A stretch of DNA of 64,000 nucleotides from Jejuia sp043557195. Its GTDB lineage: Bacteria; Bacteroidota; Bacteroidia; Flavobacteriales; Flavobacteriaceae. The notes under the pieces were generated by a model. That model had not been told where the DNA came from and ran no database searches. It saw nothing but the letters and a program-made list of their open reading frames with translations. The stretch lies in contig CP121314.1 in assembly GCA_043557195.1 (NCBI GenBank), forward strand, positions 4,161,818 through 4,225,817, read 5' to 3'. Positions 34,615-44,544 of this stretch are shown here, piece after piece; positions within the stretch are counted from its first letter, which is position 1; each line of letters starts with the position of its first letter. A program made the position numbers and the translations under genes.

Positions 34615-34647
34615 AAAAGCGAGCACCTAAAAATAAGTCCTCGCTTT
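34615..34647. terminator. Intrinsic terminator downstream of the VKA-repeat lipoprotein gene
   Basis: AAAGCGAG / CTCGCTTT stem with a loop of about 16 bases and a T-run on the minus strand. It lies 27 bp after the stop of the gene ending at 34674. Confidence 0.65.
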
Positions 34648-34673
34648 CCATATTACTAATGCTTTAACTATAT

Positions 34674-35843
34674 CTATTGGCTAATGGCCTTTAAGTGTGC
34701 ATACACAGGATTACCTTTAATCCGCATTTCAATTTTTCTTTCAAAAATCTTAATACCTTTTACGGCGTTAAGCTTGCCATCTGGCGAAAAGGCTTTTACC
34801 GCATAGAGCTCGCCATTTTCAGTAACAGCTTTTACGTTAATGATGTTTCCTTCACGACTGACACCTTTTATATCGAGTTTTACGTTGTCTTCGGTTATGG
34901 CTTTAATGTCGTAAATAGTGCCATCTGCCCCAATGGCTTTTACAGGTGCATATTCATCTTCGCTGTCCATTATTTTAACCGGCAATTCTGCCTCCCCCTC
35001 GAATGCCTTAATATTCATAAAACTGTGCTGTTTAGAATCCTGAGTAGCTTTTACATCCAACATATTGCCTTCGGCATCAAAAGCTTTTATGTCTAGGTTT
35101 TTACCATCGGTGGTTACGGCCTTAACATTCCAAATAATTCTTTTAAAATTAGGCTCGTATGGTGGCTTTGTACTATTTTTCTTTGGCATTACAAAGTTAT
35201 CTTCGTTTGGTGCGGGATGCATTGCTTTTACGTGAGCGTAAATTTCGTGTCCCCTTGAGGTCATTTCCTTATCCTGAGGGTTAATCTTTATGCCCTTAAT
35301 ATCATTGAGTTTTCCGGAAGGCGACATGGCTTTTACACCATAGAACTTTCCTTTTTTGGTAACAGCTTTCATTACAATAATATTTCCATGCCTTACAACG
35401 CCAATAATTTGATGCTGCTCTCCTTCTGGTGTTAAGGCCTTGAGTATATAGGCGTTTCCATTGCTATTAATGGCTACAACGGGACTGAACTGTTTTTTGC
35501 TTACCAGTATTTTAATAGGTAACCGCTCCCCTTCCATAAATGCTTTTACATTTAGCAATTGGTCTTGATTGGAGTTTTGAATAGCCTTTATGTCGAAAGC
35601 TTTTCCTTGGTCGTCAAAGGCTTTAACATCTAAGCTTTTTCCATCGGGTTGAATGGCTTTTACATTCCAATAGATTGTGTTAAACGTATCAGCATCGTCG
35701 TTGTCATCGGTATCATCTAATTCAGTTTCATTATTATTAGCCTTTGAAGTGCTATTATTGCAAGATGCAAGCACAAATAAGAATCCAAGAATAAAGAAAC
35801 TATAACGGGTAATTTTGAGGCATGATTGGATTGAATTTTTCAT
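34674..35843 (-). CDS. Lipoprotein built of short V/I-K-A repeats (internally duplicated)
   Basis: A 389-aa lipoprotein with lipobox LASC after about 27 residues, then an acidic linker (DDTDDNDDADT). The rest is two copies of a 155-residue block, IYWNVKAIQPDGKSLDVKAF and IIWNVKAVTTDGKNLDIKAF, each ending YAHVKAM or YAHLKAI. Inside each block a motif of about 16-22 residues of the form (G/N)xx(L/I)xx(V/I)KA recurs about nine times, which predicts a regular beta solenoid or propeller. I know no function. A terminator follows and no co-directional neighbour is close, so it is monocistronic. Confidence 0.78.
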   Translation of the reverse strand: MKNSIQSCLKITRYSFFILGFLFVLASCNNSTSKANNNETELDDTDDNDDADTFNTIYWNVKAIQPDGKSLDVKAFDDQGKAFDIKAIQNSNQDQLLNVKAFMEGERLPIKILVSKKQFSPVVAINSNGNAYILKALTPEGEQHQIIGVVRHGNIIVMKAVTKKGKFYGVKAMSPSGKLNDIKGIKINPQDKEMTSRGHEIYAHVKAMHPAPNEDNFVMPKKNSTKPPYEPNFKRIIWNVKAVTTDGKNLDIKAFDAEGNMLDVKATQDSKQHSFMNIKAFEGEAELPVKIMDSEDEYAPVKAIGADGTIYDIKAITEDNVKLDIKGVSREGNIINVKAVTENGELYAVKAFSPDGKLNAVKGIKIFERKIEMRIKGNPVYAHLKAISQ

Positions 35844-36007
35844 AATTAATATAACTTTAGAATTAGCCTAAATTATGAAAAGATGACACCATTTTTTATG
35901 ATATTCGTCATGTAACACTTGCGTATATTGATGCTGCTGAACTCTTTAGGTGATTCGGTATAAAAACTCCTTCTCTTAGAGTCAAGAAACTATTGCCAAA
36001 CCAAGTT

Positions 36008-37570
36008 TTAGTTTTTAATAAACTTGATAGTTTGTTCAGGATTATTACTATGAATATTTACCAAATATACACCTCTACCTAATGAAGAAACATCGTAACT
36101 GTCTTGAATTGTATTAAAAACTTTAACAACGTTTCCTAAAATACTGCGCACTTCTACCCTTTCAATAAGCGCATTAGTTTTTATGGTGAATTTTGAATTT
36201 GAAGGATTTGGAAACAATTTAATTTCGGAATAATAAATATTCTCAATACTGGATAATGTTGGATCTTTATACTTGTATAGATTACCTGTACTAAAAAACA
36301 ATTCACTGTTATGTACCGTCATTTTTCTGGAGTTAATAATATTTGGATAAGATCCGCCAATTTGTTGCGTGCCAGAAGGTGAGCCATCAGAACTCCAAAG
36401 TTTTATGACAGATGAGCTATTAGTAGCCTGAAAATATAATTTGTCATTGTAATCTATTAAATGTGTAATGTTTGCTGAAGTGCTAGGATTAACAACTAGC
36501 TCCATGGTATTTGCCGAAGTACCATCAGTAACCCATAGTTGATTACCAATACCACCACCATTCGCTTTAAAAAACAATTTTGAATTAGAAACTGTTAGAT
36601 TGGTTGGATTAGAATCTGCTATACCAGGATTAATATTCCGAACCATTGAGGTGCCAATAATGGTTGTACCATTGGTAGACCACAATTCTCTACCATTATT
36701 GCCATCGTCAGCAGAAAAATATAAGCGACCGTTATATTCTTTAAAATCTGAAGGATTACTATCTCCATTGATATTTATATTTCTTAAAAGTGCACCACTA
36801 CCTACTGTACCGTTAGACCTATAAAGTTCTCCAAAAGCATTGAAATAAATATTATTGTTGAAAGCTGTAATTTCTTGTGGATTACTACTTCCTGCTCCTA
36901 AATCTTTTACCAAAACAGTTCCTGATGCTGTACCGTCTGTCATCCATAATTCACGACCACTTGTGCCATCATCAGCTGAAAAATAGAGTTTACTATTTAA
37001 CAAGCAGAAACCTAAAGGAAAAGAACTTGCAGCGCCTGGATTTATATCTTTTAACATAGTTGTTCCAGAAGAGGTACCGTCTGAAATCCATAATTCTTTT
37101 CCATTTACATCGTCTGAAGCTGCAAATATGAGACTGCCATTTAAAACGTACAAACCCTCTATTAAACTAGAGTTTCCATTACCGTTTATATCTTTTACAA
37201 GCACAGTACCACCATTGGTACCATCAGTCTTCCATAGTTCAAAGTTGTTACCACCATTCTTTGCTACAAAAAAAACAGTGGCATTAATTTCAGTAAATCT
37301 TCCTTGATCAGAACCACTATCACTATTTGCAGGAGCTATAAAGCTAGGATTGATATCCTTTAATTTAAAAGTTCCGGATGAAGTACCATCGCTTATATAA
37401 GGTTCAGTATCATTAATACCCGGATTATCATCGGCATAAAGTAATAGTCCATGACTGGTTGAGGTGATACTATGTGCCTTTCCGTTAGTTGAAAAAAAAA
37501 CGACTTGCGACACTTGAGCTTGAGAAATAATTGAAATTAATAAGAATAGAAAAAAGTAATTTTTTTTCAT
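36008..37570 (-). CDS. Secreted ELWxTDGT-repeat protein with T9SS type A sorting domain
   Basis: A 520-aa exported protein with a signal peptide ending SQAQ. At least seven blades contain ELW.(T/S)(D/N)GT.....(L/M)(V/L)KDI, for example ELWKTDGTNGGTVLVKDI, the ELWxTDGT family pattern of beta-propellers. The last 75 residues (KLFPNPSNSKFTI to VYLVNIHSNNPEQTIKFIKN) are a T9SS type A sorting domain, so the protein is secreted and probably attached to the surface. Function beyond adhesion or binding is unknown. Confidence 0.88.
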   Translation of the reverse strand: MKKNYFFLFLLISIISQAQVSQVVFFSTNGKAHSITSTSHGLLLYADDNPGINDTEPYISDGTSSGTFKLKDINPSFIAPANSDSGSDQGRFTEINATVFFVAKNGGNNFELWKTDGTNGGTVLVKDINGNGNSSLIEGLYVLNGSLIFAASDDVNGKELWISDGTSSGTTMLKDINPGAASSFPLGFCLLNSKLYFSADDGTSGRELWMTDGTASGTVLVKDLGAGSSNPQEITAFNNNIYFNAFGELYRSNGTVGSGALLRNININGDSNPSDFKEYNGRLYFSADDGNNGRELWSTNGTTIIGTSMVRNINPGIADSNPTNLTVSNSKLFFKANGGGIGNQLWVTDGTSANTMELVVNPSTSANITHLIDYNDKLYFQATNSSSVIKLWSSDGSPSGTQQIGGSYPNIINSRKMTVHNSELFFSTGNLYKYKDPTLSSIENIYYSEIKLFPNPSNSKFTIKTNALIERVEVRSILGNVVKVFNTIQDSYDVSSLGRGVYLVNIHSNNPEQTIKFIKN

Positions 37571-37703
37571 AATAAATAGGTTTTAAGTATGAATTGGACT
37601 CAAATATATCTACCTATAACCATGAAAAAAGGGATGAGTTTATAATTGCTAGGTAATAATTGATAAATGAATGTAATTTGGTAATAGCTGCTAATAAGGG
37701 ACT

Positions 37704-38414
37704 TTAATTTAAAGCGTCTAAAAAATCGGAAACTAGTTTTACTTTTCTAGAAGATACAGGAATTTTGTCACCGTTTTTCATGATTATTCCCGTTTGAATG
37801 TGTCTGTTAAACAATTTTATATGATTCACGTTAACTAAATGGGTATTATGCACCCTGTAAAAGTTAAATTTTTCCAATAAATCCGTAAAATGTTTTAAGT
37901 TTTTTGATGCGGTATAAATGGTTTCAGTAGTTATTATTTTGGTGTAAGCACCGTCTGCTTCGCACCGTATAATGTCATTAACATCAAGCAATATAGTGGT
38001 GTCTTGATTTTTGATAACTATTTTATCAATGTTATTAGATACGCTTTGAGAAGATGTATTCTCAGCTTGTAAATGATTAATAATTCGTATTAAATCGAAA
38101 GGGTTGATAGGTTTTAACAAATAGTCATATGGCCTATGTTTTATAGCTTCAATAGCATAATCTTTGTGCGCCGTTATAAAAATAAGTTTGAAATTAACTT
38201 CTGAAAAAAGAGCTAGCAAATCTAAACCTGTACCATCCCCCATTTCCATATCGAGCAATACAACATCTGGCTTAAAATCTATAATCAATTGATATGCAGA
38301 TAAAACACTATTAGCTTGTTTAGTATTAAATGTGCTTTTAAAATTATGCGTAATAATAGCCTCAATAGCATCTCTAGCAGCTTTATTATCATCTATAATG
38401 GCTATTTTTTGCAT
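37704..38414 (-). CDS. LytTR-family response regulator
   Basis: A 236-aa two-domain regulator. The receiver (residues 1-120) has the acidic pocket IDDN, phospho-acceptor D55 in VVLLDMEM, and K in LLKPIN. The C-terminal LytTR DNA-binding domain (about 135-236) shows IRCEADGAYTKI, FYRVHNTHLVNV and IPVSSRK. Two bases separate it from the histidine kinase gene, giving a normal two-gene LytS/LytR-like operon. Confidence 0.93.
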   Translation of the reverse strand: MQKIAIIDDNKAARDAIEAIITHNFKSTFNTKQANSVLSAYQLIIDFKPDVVLLDMEMGDGTGLDLLALFSEVNFKLIFITAHKDYAIEAIKHRPYDYLLKPINPFDLIRIINHLQAENTSSQSVSNNIDKIVIKNQDTTILLDVNDIIRCEADGAYTKIITTETIYTASKNLKHFTDLLEKFNFYRVHNTHLVNVNHIKLFNRHIQTGIIMKNGDKIPVSSRKVKLVSDFLDALN

Positions 38415-38416
38415 AT

Positions 38417-40351
38417 CTATAAAATAGGAAGTTTTATAATAACTTGATAGGTGTTGTTTATTATGCCGTAAGTTAAAAAATCTTTTGAAAGTTTATTTTT
38501 AGGATACGTATTAATAATACGCTGCTCTACCATTTGGTTGGAACGCGACTTATGCTTTTTATCTTCTTGCTTTACAATAGCTTCTCCATTATCGGTTATT
38601 TTAATTATAAGCTCATCACTCTTTTTTGAAACATGTATACTAATTTCAGCAGGTTTTTTAAGGTTGGCAAAGCCATGAATAAAACAGTTTTCTATAAAAG
38701 TTTGTGTAATTAATGCCGGAATGGATGCTGTTTTTAAAGACGCATCATTTTTAATTTTAAGATGTAGCGGTATATCCATTTTAAGTTCTTGAACATGGCA
38801 ATATTGTTTGATAAAATTTAATTCTTCTTCAAGCGTCCAATTTGTATCAAAAGTAGAGTTTAAAATATCTCTTATCATTTGAGACAAATCAGAGAGATAT
38901 GCAGCAGCTTTGTTGGGGTCTGTTTTATCATATAAAAAAGGATAAATGGCATTTATACTATTGGAAATAAAATGCGGATTGAGTTGAGACCTATGTAAAG
39001 CAGCTTTTGTTTTAGCAAGGTTTAATTCTGATGCTAATATTTTATTCTTTCGTTTAAAATATAGAAAACTAAAAACACCAATACCTATTAAGCCTATAAT
39101 ACTTATGATAAAATAATTAGTTTTAGCCGTGTTTTTTATGGTTTCATTTTCTAGTTTTTGAGCTATAATTTTTGATTCCTTTTTTTCGGTTTGGTATTTT
39201 ATTTCTAGCTCGTTTAAAGCTTTAATTTGTCTTTCTTCTTTTGCTTTATCGTAATGCTCAGTCATGATTTCATAATATTGGAGTGCTAAATCATGAATAT
39301 TGGCAGTTTTACATATATAATAAGCTAAATGGTATCGTTCAGCTTGTTTATAAAAATTTGGCTCTTTTGAAATATCTTGTAGAATAGAATCTTTATAAAG
39401 TAAAGCTCTTGTTATATTGTTCTCTTTCAAGTAAACGTATGCCATTTTATTATATAAATTAAATAAACTTGTTTGGTCTATTTTATCTCTGTAAGTCAAC
39501 GCTTCATTATAATATATTTTGGCATCATAAATTTTATCATCAATAAAGTACATTTTACCTTTAGTTCCTAGAAGGTATGCTAATAACGAAGCATTATTAA
39601 CCGATTTCCCATAATTAATTCCTTTTTCGGTGTAGTATAAAACGGAGTCTTTTAAGACTATGTTATCAGGATTTCTAAATCGTTTTCTTTCAAAATAATC
39701 TACCATCGAAGAATAAATACCACTTTTAATACTTGCTGATATTTCAGTGTTTTTATTTTCAATAATATCATAAGCTTTGGTTAGATATTCTATCTGTTTT
39801 TGATCATCATCATGATACGCAAAGGTATTGGCCATATTATAATAGGCACTTGCTTTGAGGCTGGTTCTATCATTGTCTTCTGCTAGTTTCACACCTTTAA
39901 TACCAAATGCCATGGCGTTTGTCAGGTCATTACTTTCCAAATAAAAGCTGCTTAAACTAAAAATATTAGAAAATTCAAGACCAACATCTGCAAGGTCTCT
40001 GGAAAGATTGTATGATTTATTGAGATAAAAGTATGCGGAATCTAAACTCTTATGTAACAGGTACCCTGAGCCTAACTCTTGATATGCCTTACCTGCTTGC
40101 AAATGAAAATTATTTTTTTCTGATAATAAAGCAGCTTTTCGTGCAATAGAAATTATAGAATCTACATTTCTTTCTTGAACAGTATAATATTTAGACAATT
40201 CTAATAACCTATCAATTTTTATACTGTCTTGCCTTACTTGGTTTTGTTTTTTTGAGGTAAACTCAATATCTTGATTTTGAGTGTGAAACACACTAATATT
40301 TAAATAAAAACACAACGCTAAAATGAATATTTTAGAATAACTTTTAAACAT
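38417..40351 (-). CDS. TPR-containing sensor histidine kinase (LytS/His_kinase family)
   Basis: Starting at ATG 40351 (a TTG three codons earlier is possible), 644 aa. A signal/anchor segment is followed by roughly six tetratricopeptide-like repeats (residues 50-380: AGKAYQELGSGY, AYYNMANTFAY, LYNKMAYVYL), then a coiled coil, one TM helix (YFIISIIGLIGIGVFSFLYF), and a His_kinase domain with HRSQLNPHFISNSINAI (phospho-His) and an HATPase with FIENCFIHGF and ITDNGEAI. The TPRs face the periplasm and probably sense a protein or peptide. It feeds the LytTR regulator downstream. Confidence 0.92.
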   Translation of the reverse strand: MFKSYSKIFILALCFYLNISVFHTQNQDIEFTSKKQNQVRQDSIKIDRLLELSKYYTVQERNVDSIISIARKAALLSEKNNFHLQAGKAYQELGSGYLLHKSLDSAYFYLNKSYNLSRDLADVGLEFSNIFSLSSFYLESNDLTNAMAFGIKGVKLAEDNDRTSLKASAYYNMANTFAYHDDDQKQIEYLTKAYDIIENKNTEISASIKSGIYSSMVDYFERKRFRNPDNIVLKDSVLYYTEKGINYGKSVNNASLLAYLLGTKGKMYFIDDKIYDAKIYYNEALTYRDKIDQTSLFNLYNKMAYVYLKENNITRALLYKDSILQDISKEPNFYKQAERYHLAYYICKTANIHDLALQYYEIMTEHYDKAKEERQIKALNELEIKYQTEKKESKIIAQKLENETIKNTAKTNYFIISIIGLIGIGVFSFLYFKRKNKILASELNLAKTKAALHRSQLNPHFISNSINAIYPFLYDKTDPNKAAAYLSDLSQMIRDILNSTFDTNWTLEEELNFIKQYCHVQELKMDIPLHLKIKNDASLKTASIPALITQTFIENCFIHGFANLKKPAEISIHVSKKSDELIIKITDNGEAIVKQEDKKHKSRSNQMVEQRIINTYPKNKLSKDFLTYGIINNTYQVIIKLPIL

Positions 40352-40612
40352 TAGTTCCAATTGATTAATAGCTCAAATATAAATTTAAATATCTTGGAAT
40401 TGAATAGATGGGAAAAAAGTCCATATCGTATGCACTACGTTTTACTACTGTTTAATAAACTGCAGTTGTGCATCCCACACACTATTTTCCGATATCATTA
40501 ATATCGCGAAGACGCTTTTGGCATAGACTTATTACGCCATGGCAGTCAATGAAGTTATAGCTTACAGACACTATATTTTGATAACTCCTAATGACATGCA
40601 TAAGTAGATTAC

Positions 40613-41809
40613 TTAGCTTTTATGCTTTGCTTTCATCTCTTGAAACAATTCTTTAAATAATCCACGAGCAATCAACACTTTCATAATCTCATTAGTGCCT
40701 GCATAAATTCTAGCCACTCTATTATCGGCATACATTCGGGCAATCGGATAATCCCACATATAACCGTAACCACCAAAGAGCTGCAAACACTCATCCACTA
40801 CTTTACCGTGCATTTCTGTGGCCGAATATTTTGCAATAGAGGCACTTTCGGCAGTGAGTTTATCTGTTGCTAATAATTGTGTACAACGGTCTAAAAATGC
40901 TTGGTGTATTTGCAATTGTGTAGTACACTCTGCCAGTTTAAATTGTGTGTTTTGGAAATTGGCAATCGGTTGTTTAAAAGCGGTTCTTGTAGAGGTATAT
41001 GCAATCGTTTTTTCTATGGCGCCTTCTGCTCCACCAATAGCATTTAGCGCTACAGTTAAGCGTTCTCTAGCCAATTCTGTCATCATAATTTTAAAGCCTT
41101 GACCTTCTTCTCCCAATAAATTTTCTTTCGGAACTTTTACATTATCAAAAAACAGCTCACAGGTATCTTGGGCCTTCATACCTATTTTTTGGAAAGGCAC
41201 ACCTTTTTCAAAACCATCATAATTGCTCTCCATAATCAATAAAGACACACCTTCTTTATCTGTTCCTACATTGGTTTTAACAGCCACTATAGACATATCA
41301 CTCATATATCCATTCGTAATAAACGTCTTTTGTCCGTTTACCACATAATGATCGCCTTTGTCAACCGCAGTTGTTTTAATCGCCTTTAAATCGCTACCAC
41401 AATTGGGTTCGGTCATACCAAGAGATGTAATTAGTTTTCCTATAGCCATTGCAGGAAGGTATGTTTGCTTTTGCTTTTCCGTACCGTATTTTAAAAGATA
41501 TGGTGCTATAATATCTGAGTGTAGTGAAAACCCTGGACCATTTATGCCTTCTTTAGCCAATTCTTCAATAAATAAAGCACTAAAGCTGAAATCTAAACCG
41601 CTACCGCCATAGTGTTCTGGCATATCAATACATAACAGACCCAAAGCGCCTGCACGTTCCCAAATGTTGCGACTTACCATACCTTGTTTTTCCCAGGTTT
41701 CTATGTTATCGATAATTTCAGTTTTAATGAAATCCTGAATCATGTCCCGCATCATCTTGTGTTCTTCTGATGCATATATATCTCGTTCTAATAACACCTG
41801 CTGTAACAT
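40613..41809 (-). CDS. Acyl-CoA dehydrogenase, long-chain-like
   Basis: From ATG 41809 (398 aa, the usual size; the frame is open 20 codons further). FAD and substrate motifs: ITSLGMTEPNCGSDL, VNGQKTFITNGY, and C-terminal LQLFGGYGYMWDYPIARMYAD with IYAGTNEIMK. The position of the MCAD-type catalytic Glu (YEGT) is YAGT here. That matches long-chain and isovaleryl-CoA types, where the base lies earlier, probably in ELARERL. It oxidises a fatty acyl-CoA with electrons to ETF. It stands alone; the 252-bp gap upstream of the kinase gene shows nothing else. Confidence 0.9.
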   Translation of the reverse strand: MLQQVLLERDIYASEEHKMMRDMIQDFIKTEIIDNIETWEKQGMVSRNIWERAGALGLLCIDMPEHYGGSGLDFSFSALFIEELAKEGINGPGFSLHSDIIAPYLLKYGTEKQKQTYLPAMAIGKLITSLGMTEPNCGSDLKAIKTTAVDKGDHYVVNGQKTFITNGYMSDMSIVAVKTNVGTDKEGVSLLIMESNYDGFEKGVPFQKIGMKAQDTCELFFDNVKVPKENLLGEEGQGFKIMMTELARERLTVALNAIGGAEGAIEKTIAYTSTRTAFKQPIANFQNTQFKLAECTTQLQIHQAFLDRCTQLLATDKLTAESASIAKYSATEMHGKVVDECLQLFGGYGYMWDYPIARMYADNRVARIYAGTNEIMKVLIARGLFKELFQEMKAKHKS

Positions 41810-41999
41810 ATAAATATGGTTTTTTTGGATGTATTCCTGTTGAAATACTAAAGATAACATAAATCCCAAGTCTATTTGCTCCTGTTACGGTATCTGATGA
41901 AACAAGTGGATTCAAAAAACCCACAAAACAATACACCACCAAAACTCACGTTATTTTTTCTTAAATTCGTGCGTCGAAAAAATAATTCGCTTTTTATTG

Positions 42000-42896
42000 A
42001 TGAAATCCCTCGTTATTGCTGTTTTACTATTATTACCTTTTGGCGTACATGCCCAAAAATATGAGTTCTTACAGCCTATTTCTATCGATATTGTAGAACC
42101 CTCTATTACAACCGAATTAGATACCAACACCATAAAACCTATTGATATTAAGGCCGAATATTGGATTAGTACCGTGTACAATCCGTATAAATATGCCGCC
42201 GATTTAAAATTTCCATTAAAATTGACTTTTGAGGACTCTACGTACTTCTCACCCATAGGAAAGGAAAAAGTAGTGACCTCTAGATATGGTTGGAGACGTG
42301 GTAGACCACATAAAGGCATTGATATAGATTTGGTTACTGGAGACAGTATTTTTTCCATGTTTGATGGTGTGGTTAGAATGTCTAGATACTCTCGAGGTCA
42401 TGGTAGAACTGTTGTGGTGCGACATTATAATGGTTTAGAAACGGTTTACGCGCACTTGTCGGAATATGGTGTAAAGGAAAATGATACGGTGGCTAAAGGT
42501 GCTTATTTGGGTAAAGGCGGTGTTTCAGGAAACGCTAGAGGTAGTCATTTACATCTTGTAGTGAATTACAAAGGAGTTTCTATAAACCCTGAATACCTTT
42601 TTAAATTCGATGATAATAATGCTGTAAGAGCTAATGAGCTTTGGGTGACCAAAAAATGGACACAACCTATTGCACATAATTCTAAAAAACAAAGTAAAAT
42701 AAAGCCATTGCTTTCGGAGGAAGACGCACTAGCAAGCTTAATAAAACAACGTTCTATTTATATCGTGAAAGCTGGTGATACGCTTTCTAGGATTTCTAAA
42801 CGCAATGAAGTTACTATAGCTTCCATATGCAAAGTAAACACTATTAGAAGAAATTCGGTATTACGTATTGGGCAGCAATTAGTAATTGAAAAGTAA
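42000..42896 (+). CDS. Secreted M23 metallopeptidase with LysM domain
   Basis: ATG 42000 gives 298 aa (a TTG one codon earlier is in frame). A signal peptide ends HAQ. The LytM/M23 domain (about 90-210) has RPHKGIDID (zinc His and Asp), VYAHLSEYG and GSHLHL, so all zinc ligands are present. A C-terminal LysM motif (IVKAGDTLSRISKRNEVT to LRIGQQLVIEK) binds peptidoglycan. It is a cell-wall endopeptidase for growth or division. It converges with the winged-helix regulator gene 6 bp away. Confidence 0.94.
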   Translation: MKSLVIAVLLLLPFGVHAQKYEFLQPISIDIVEPSITTELDTNTIKPIDIKAEYWISTVYNPYKYAADLKFPLKLTFEDSTYFSPIGKEKVVTSRYGWRRGRPHKGIDIDLVTGDSIFSMFDGVVRMSRYSRGHGRTVVVRHYNGLETVYAHLSEYGVKENDTVAKGAYLGKGGVSGNARGSHLHLVVNYKGVSINPEYLFKFDDNNAVRANELWVTKKWTQPIAHNSKKQSKIKPLLSEEDALASLIKQRSIYIVKAGDTLSRISKRNEVTIASICKVNTIRRNSVLRIGQQLVIEK

Positions 42897-42901
42897 GCGC
42901 C

Positions 42902-43750
42902 TTACTCTACTTCTAACTTATACCCAACACCATGTACGTTAGTAAGTTTAATGCTGTTGTCCTCTTGTAATTTTTTACGCAGTTTTGAAATATAGGTATC
43001 TAAACTTCGCCCAACAATTACACCATTATCTTCCCACACACGTTTGGTTAGCTCTTCCCTTTTTATAATCTCATTGGGTTTTGTTACAAAAATAGCCAGT
43101 AACTCACACTCTTTTTTTGATAGCGTTATTTCAACTGCTTCCTTCATCAATTTATTCTGTTCTGGATAAAATTTAAAGCCTCCAACAGACTTAAAATTAC
43201 TTTCCTGAATATCTAAGTTTTTCTTATTTTTTGTATAAAGTAAAAAAGCAAATATCAACACCAAAACTGGGATAAGTAAATAAATATACTTTGGAATTTC
43301 TACAATAGACGCATTAAAATACACTTGAATGGTGTAGCATGCCCTTTGCAACTCCCTACCACTACAAGGCACTAAACTTTGCTCAACATCTAGCTTTATT
43401 TCATAACTATATGCAACTTGGTTTTCGTTACATTCTAGCACTTCGGTAATATAATGTTCAGAAAGGTTCGCTTTCTTAAAACTCGTCTTTATTACTTTTA
43501 CTAAAGTATCTGGTTGAATTATAAGTGGTTTTTCAAACGTTAATTGATACGTATTATAATCTATAACAATTATTGGTTTTACAACTGATGTTGAATCACC
43601 ATTACTTAACAGCAGTTTATCGCCCGCATCTCTAAGTGCTATTTTAACGATTTTATTATTTTGGTGCGATGGTGTTTCACACGAAAAAAAAGCACAAACT
43701 AATGCAATGCACCACAGAAATTTTACTACTATTAAAGTTCTCATCCTCAT
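42902..43750 (-). CDS. Membrane-tethered winged-helix regulator (ToxR-like topology)
   Basis: I choose ATG 43750 (ATG 43744 is equally possible); upstream codons begin with GTG. After an N-terminal hydrophobic segment, a region of about 120 residues that is probably periplasmic contains several cysteines (LECNE, PCSGREL, RACYTI). A TM helix (IYLLIPVLVLIFAFLLYT) follows, then a C-terminal OmpR-type winged helix (about 195-282: YPEQNKLMKEAVEITLSKKE, KRVWEDNGVIVGRSLD, NVHGVGYKLEVE). It has no receiver domain. The topology matches one-component regulators that sense the periplasm directly. It is divergent from two lipoprotein genes that it may control. Confidence 0.85.
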   Translation of the reverse strand: MRMRTLIVVKFLWCIALVCAFFSCETPSHQNNKIVKIALRDAGDKLLLSNGDSTSVVKPIIVIDYNTYQLTFEKPLIIQPDTLVKVIKTSFKKANLSEHYITEVLECNENQVAYSYEIKLDVEQSLVPCSGRELQRACYTIQVYFNASIVEIPKYIYLLIPVLVLIFAFLLYTKNKKNLDIQESNFKSVGGFKFYPEQNKLMKEAVEITLSKKECELLAIFVTKPNEIIKREELTKRVWEDNGVIVGRSLDTYISKLRKKLQEDNSIKLTNVHGVGYKLEVE

Positions 43751-43815
43751 AATATGATGTAAATAACATATAATTTTCTCAAATTTTACAATGGTTTGCA
43801 CTTCTTTTACATTTT

Positions 43816-43845
43816 TTTGACACTTTTAAGATACTGCTACTTTAG
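43816..43845 (+). promoter_or_regulatory. Candidate promoter of the DsbD-alpha-like lipoprotein gene
   Basis: TTTG (43816-43819) and TACTTTAG (43838-43845) are 18 bp apart, a good match to the Bacteroidota -33/-7 pair with one mismatch in the -7 box. The ATG follows 34 bp later. Confidence 0.45.
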
Positions 43846-43879
43846 TTTTACAGTGTATTAATTTTTAAATCAAAAAAAA

Positions 43880-44461
43880 ATGAAAAGCATCATTATTTTA
43901 CTAGTTGCACTTATATGCTTGGGTTGCATATCGAAAAACGAAAACAGCCAAAAGCTAATGGCGAGTTTAGAAACGAAAGCTTGTAAAACATACGAACCTC
44001 AAACTCATTTCTATGGGCCGTTTGACAATTTTAAAAACAATAAGAATCCTTATGATATCAATTTAAAACTAGATTCATCAGAAAACGAAGTGTATCATTT
44101 TATAATAGATATGCATTTAAATAACGGAGCATATTTTGTTTTTCCAAATTCTAAAAGAGAGTTTTCAGGAGTTTTTAAAGTGATTTTAAACAAAAATGAC
44201 AAACTGGAAGCTATTGGAAATCTTGAAGAACACCCATTGAGTGTTGAGGAAGATGATCCACACCCATATGTAAATGGTAAAGTGAATTGGGTGAGACAGA
44301 ATACAACCTACACTCAAAAAATGAAAATTAAAACGAATAAGGATTTCTCGGTAAACGGCGTCATACAATTTACTATTGAACCTAGATGTACTTTAGAAAA
44401 AATTCCAATTGTAATCTTTCAACAAAATGGAAAACTTAAGTTTGAGATAGATAATTGTTAG
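43880..44461 (+). CDS. Lipoprotein with DsbD-alpha-like domain (weak)
   Basis: A 193-aa lipoprotein: lipobox LGC at about residue 16. The body has the sequence of features YHFIIDMHLNNGAYFV, then PYVNGKVNWV, then TTYTQKMKIKTNKDFSVNG with VIQFTIEPRC. This recalls the DsbD N-terminal (alpha) domain, which ends in a CxxxxxC pair. Here only one of the two cysteines (EPRC) is present, so thiol transfer would be impaired. I rate the family call low. It is divergent from the winged-helix regulator and followed by another small lipoprotein gene. Confidence 0.55.
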   Translation: MKSIIILLVALICLGCISKNENSQKLMASLETKACKTYEPQTHFYGPFDNFKNNKNPYDINLKLDSSENEVYHFIIDMHLNNGAYFVFPNSKREFSGVFKVILNKNDKLEAIGNLEEHPLSVEEDDPHPYVNGKVNWVRQNTTYTQKMKIKTNKDFSVNGVIQFTIEPRCTLEKIPIVIFQQNGKLKFEIDNC

Positions 44462-44544
44462 CATTAATTATAAATACATGATGACATTCTAGTATGTTTT
44501 CGATGTTTAAGCAAAGACAAGTTTAACTAAATATCGAAACCATC

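Noticed and set aside
40361..40612. Possible RNA gene in the gap between the kinase and the acyl-CoA dehydrogenase gene
   Set aside because: No tRNA arms, no stable long stem and no promoter-terminator pair; only short dyads.
41951..42358. 135-aa minus-strand ORF overlapping the M23 peptidase
   Set aside because: Antisense shadow of a gene with intact zinc motifs and a signal peptide.
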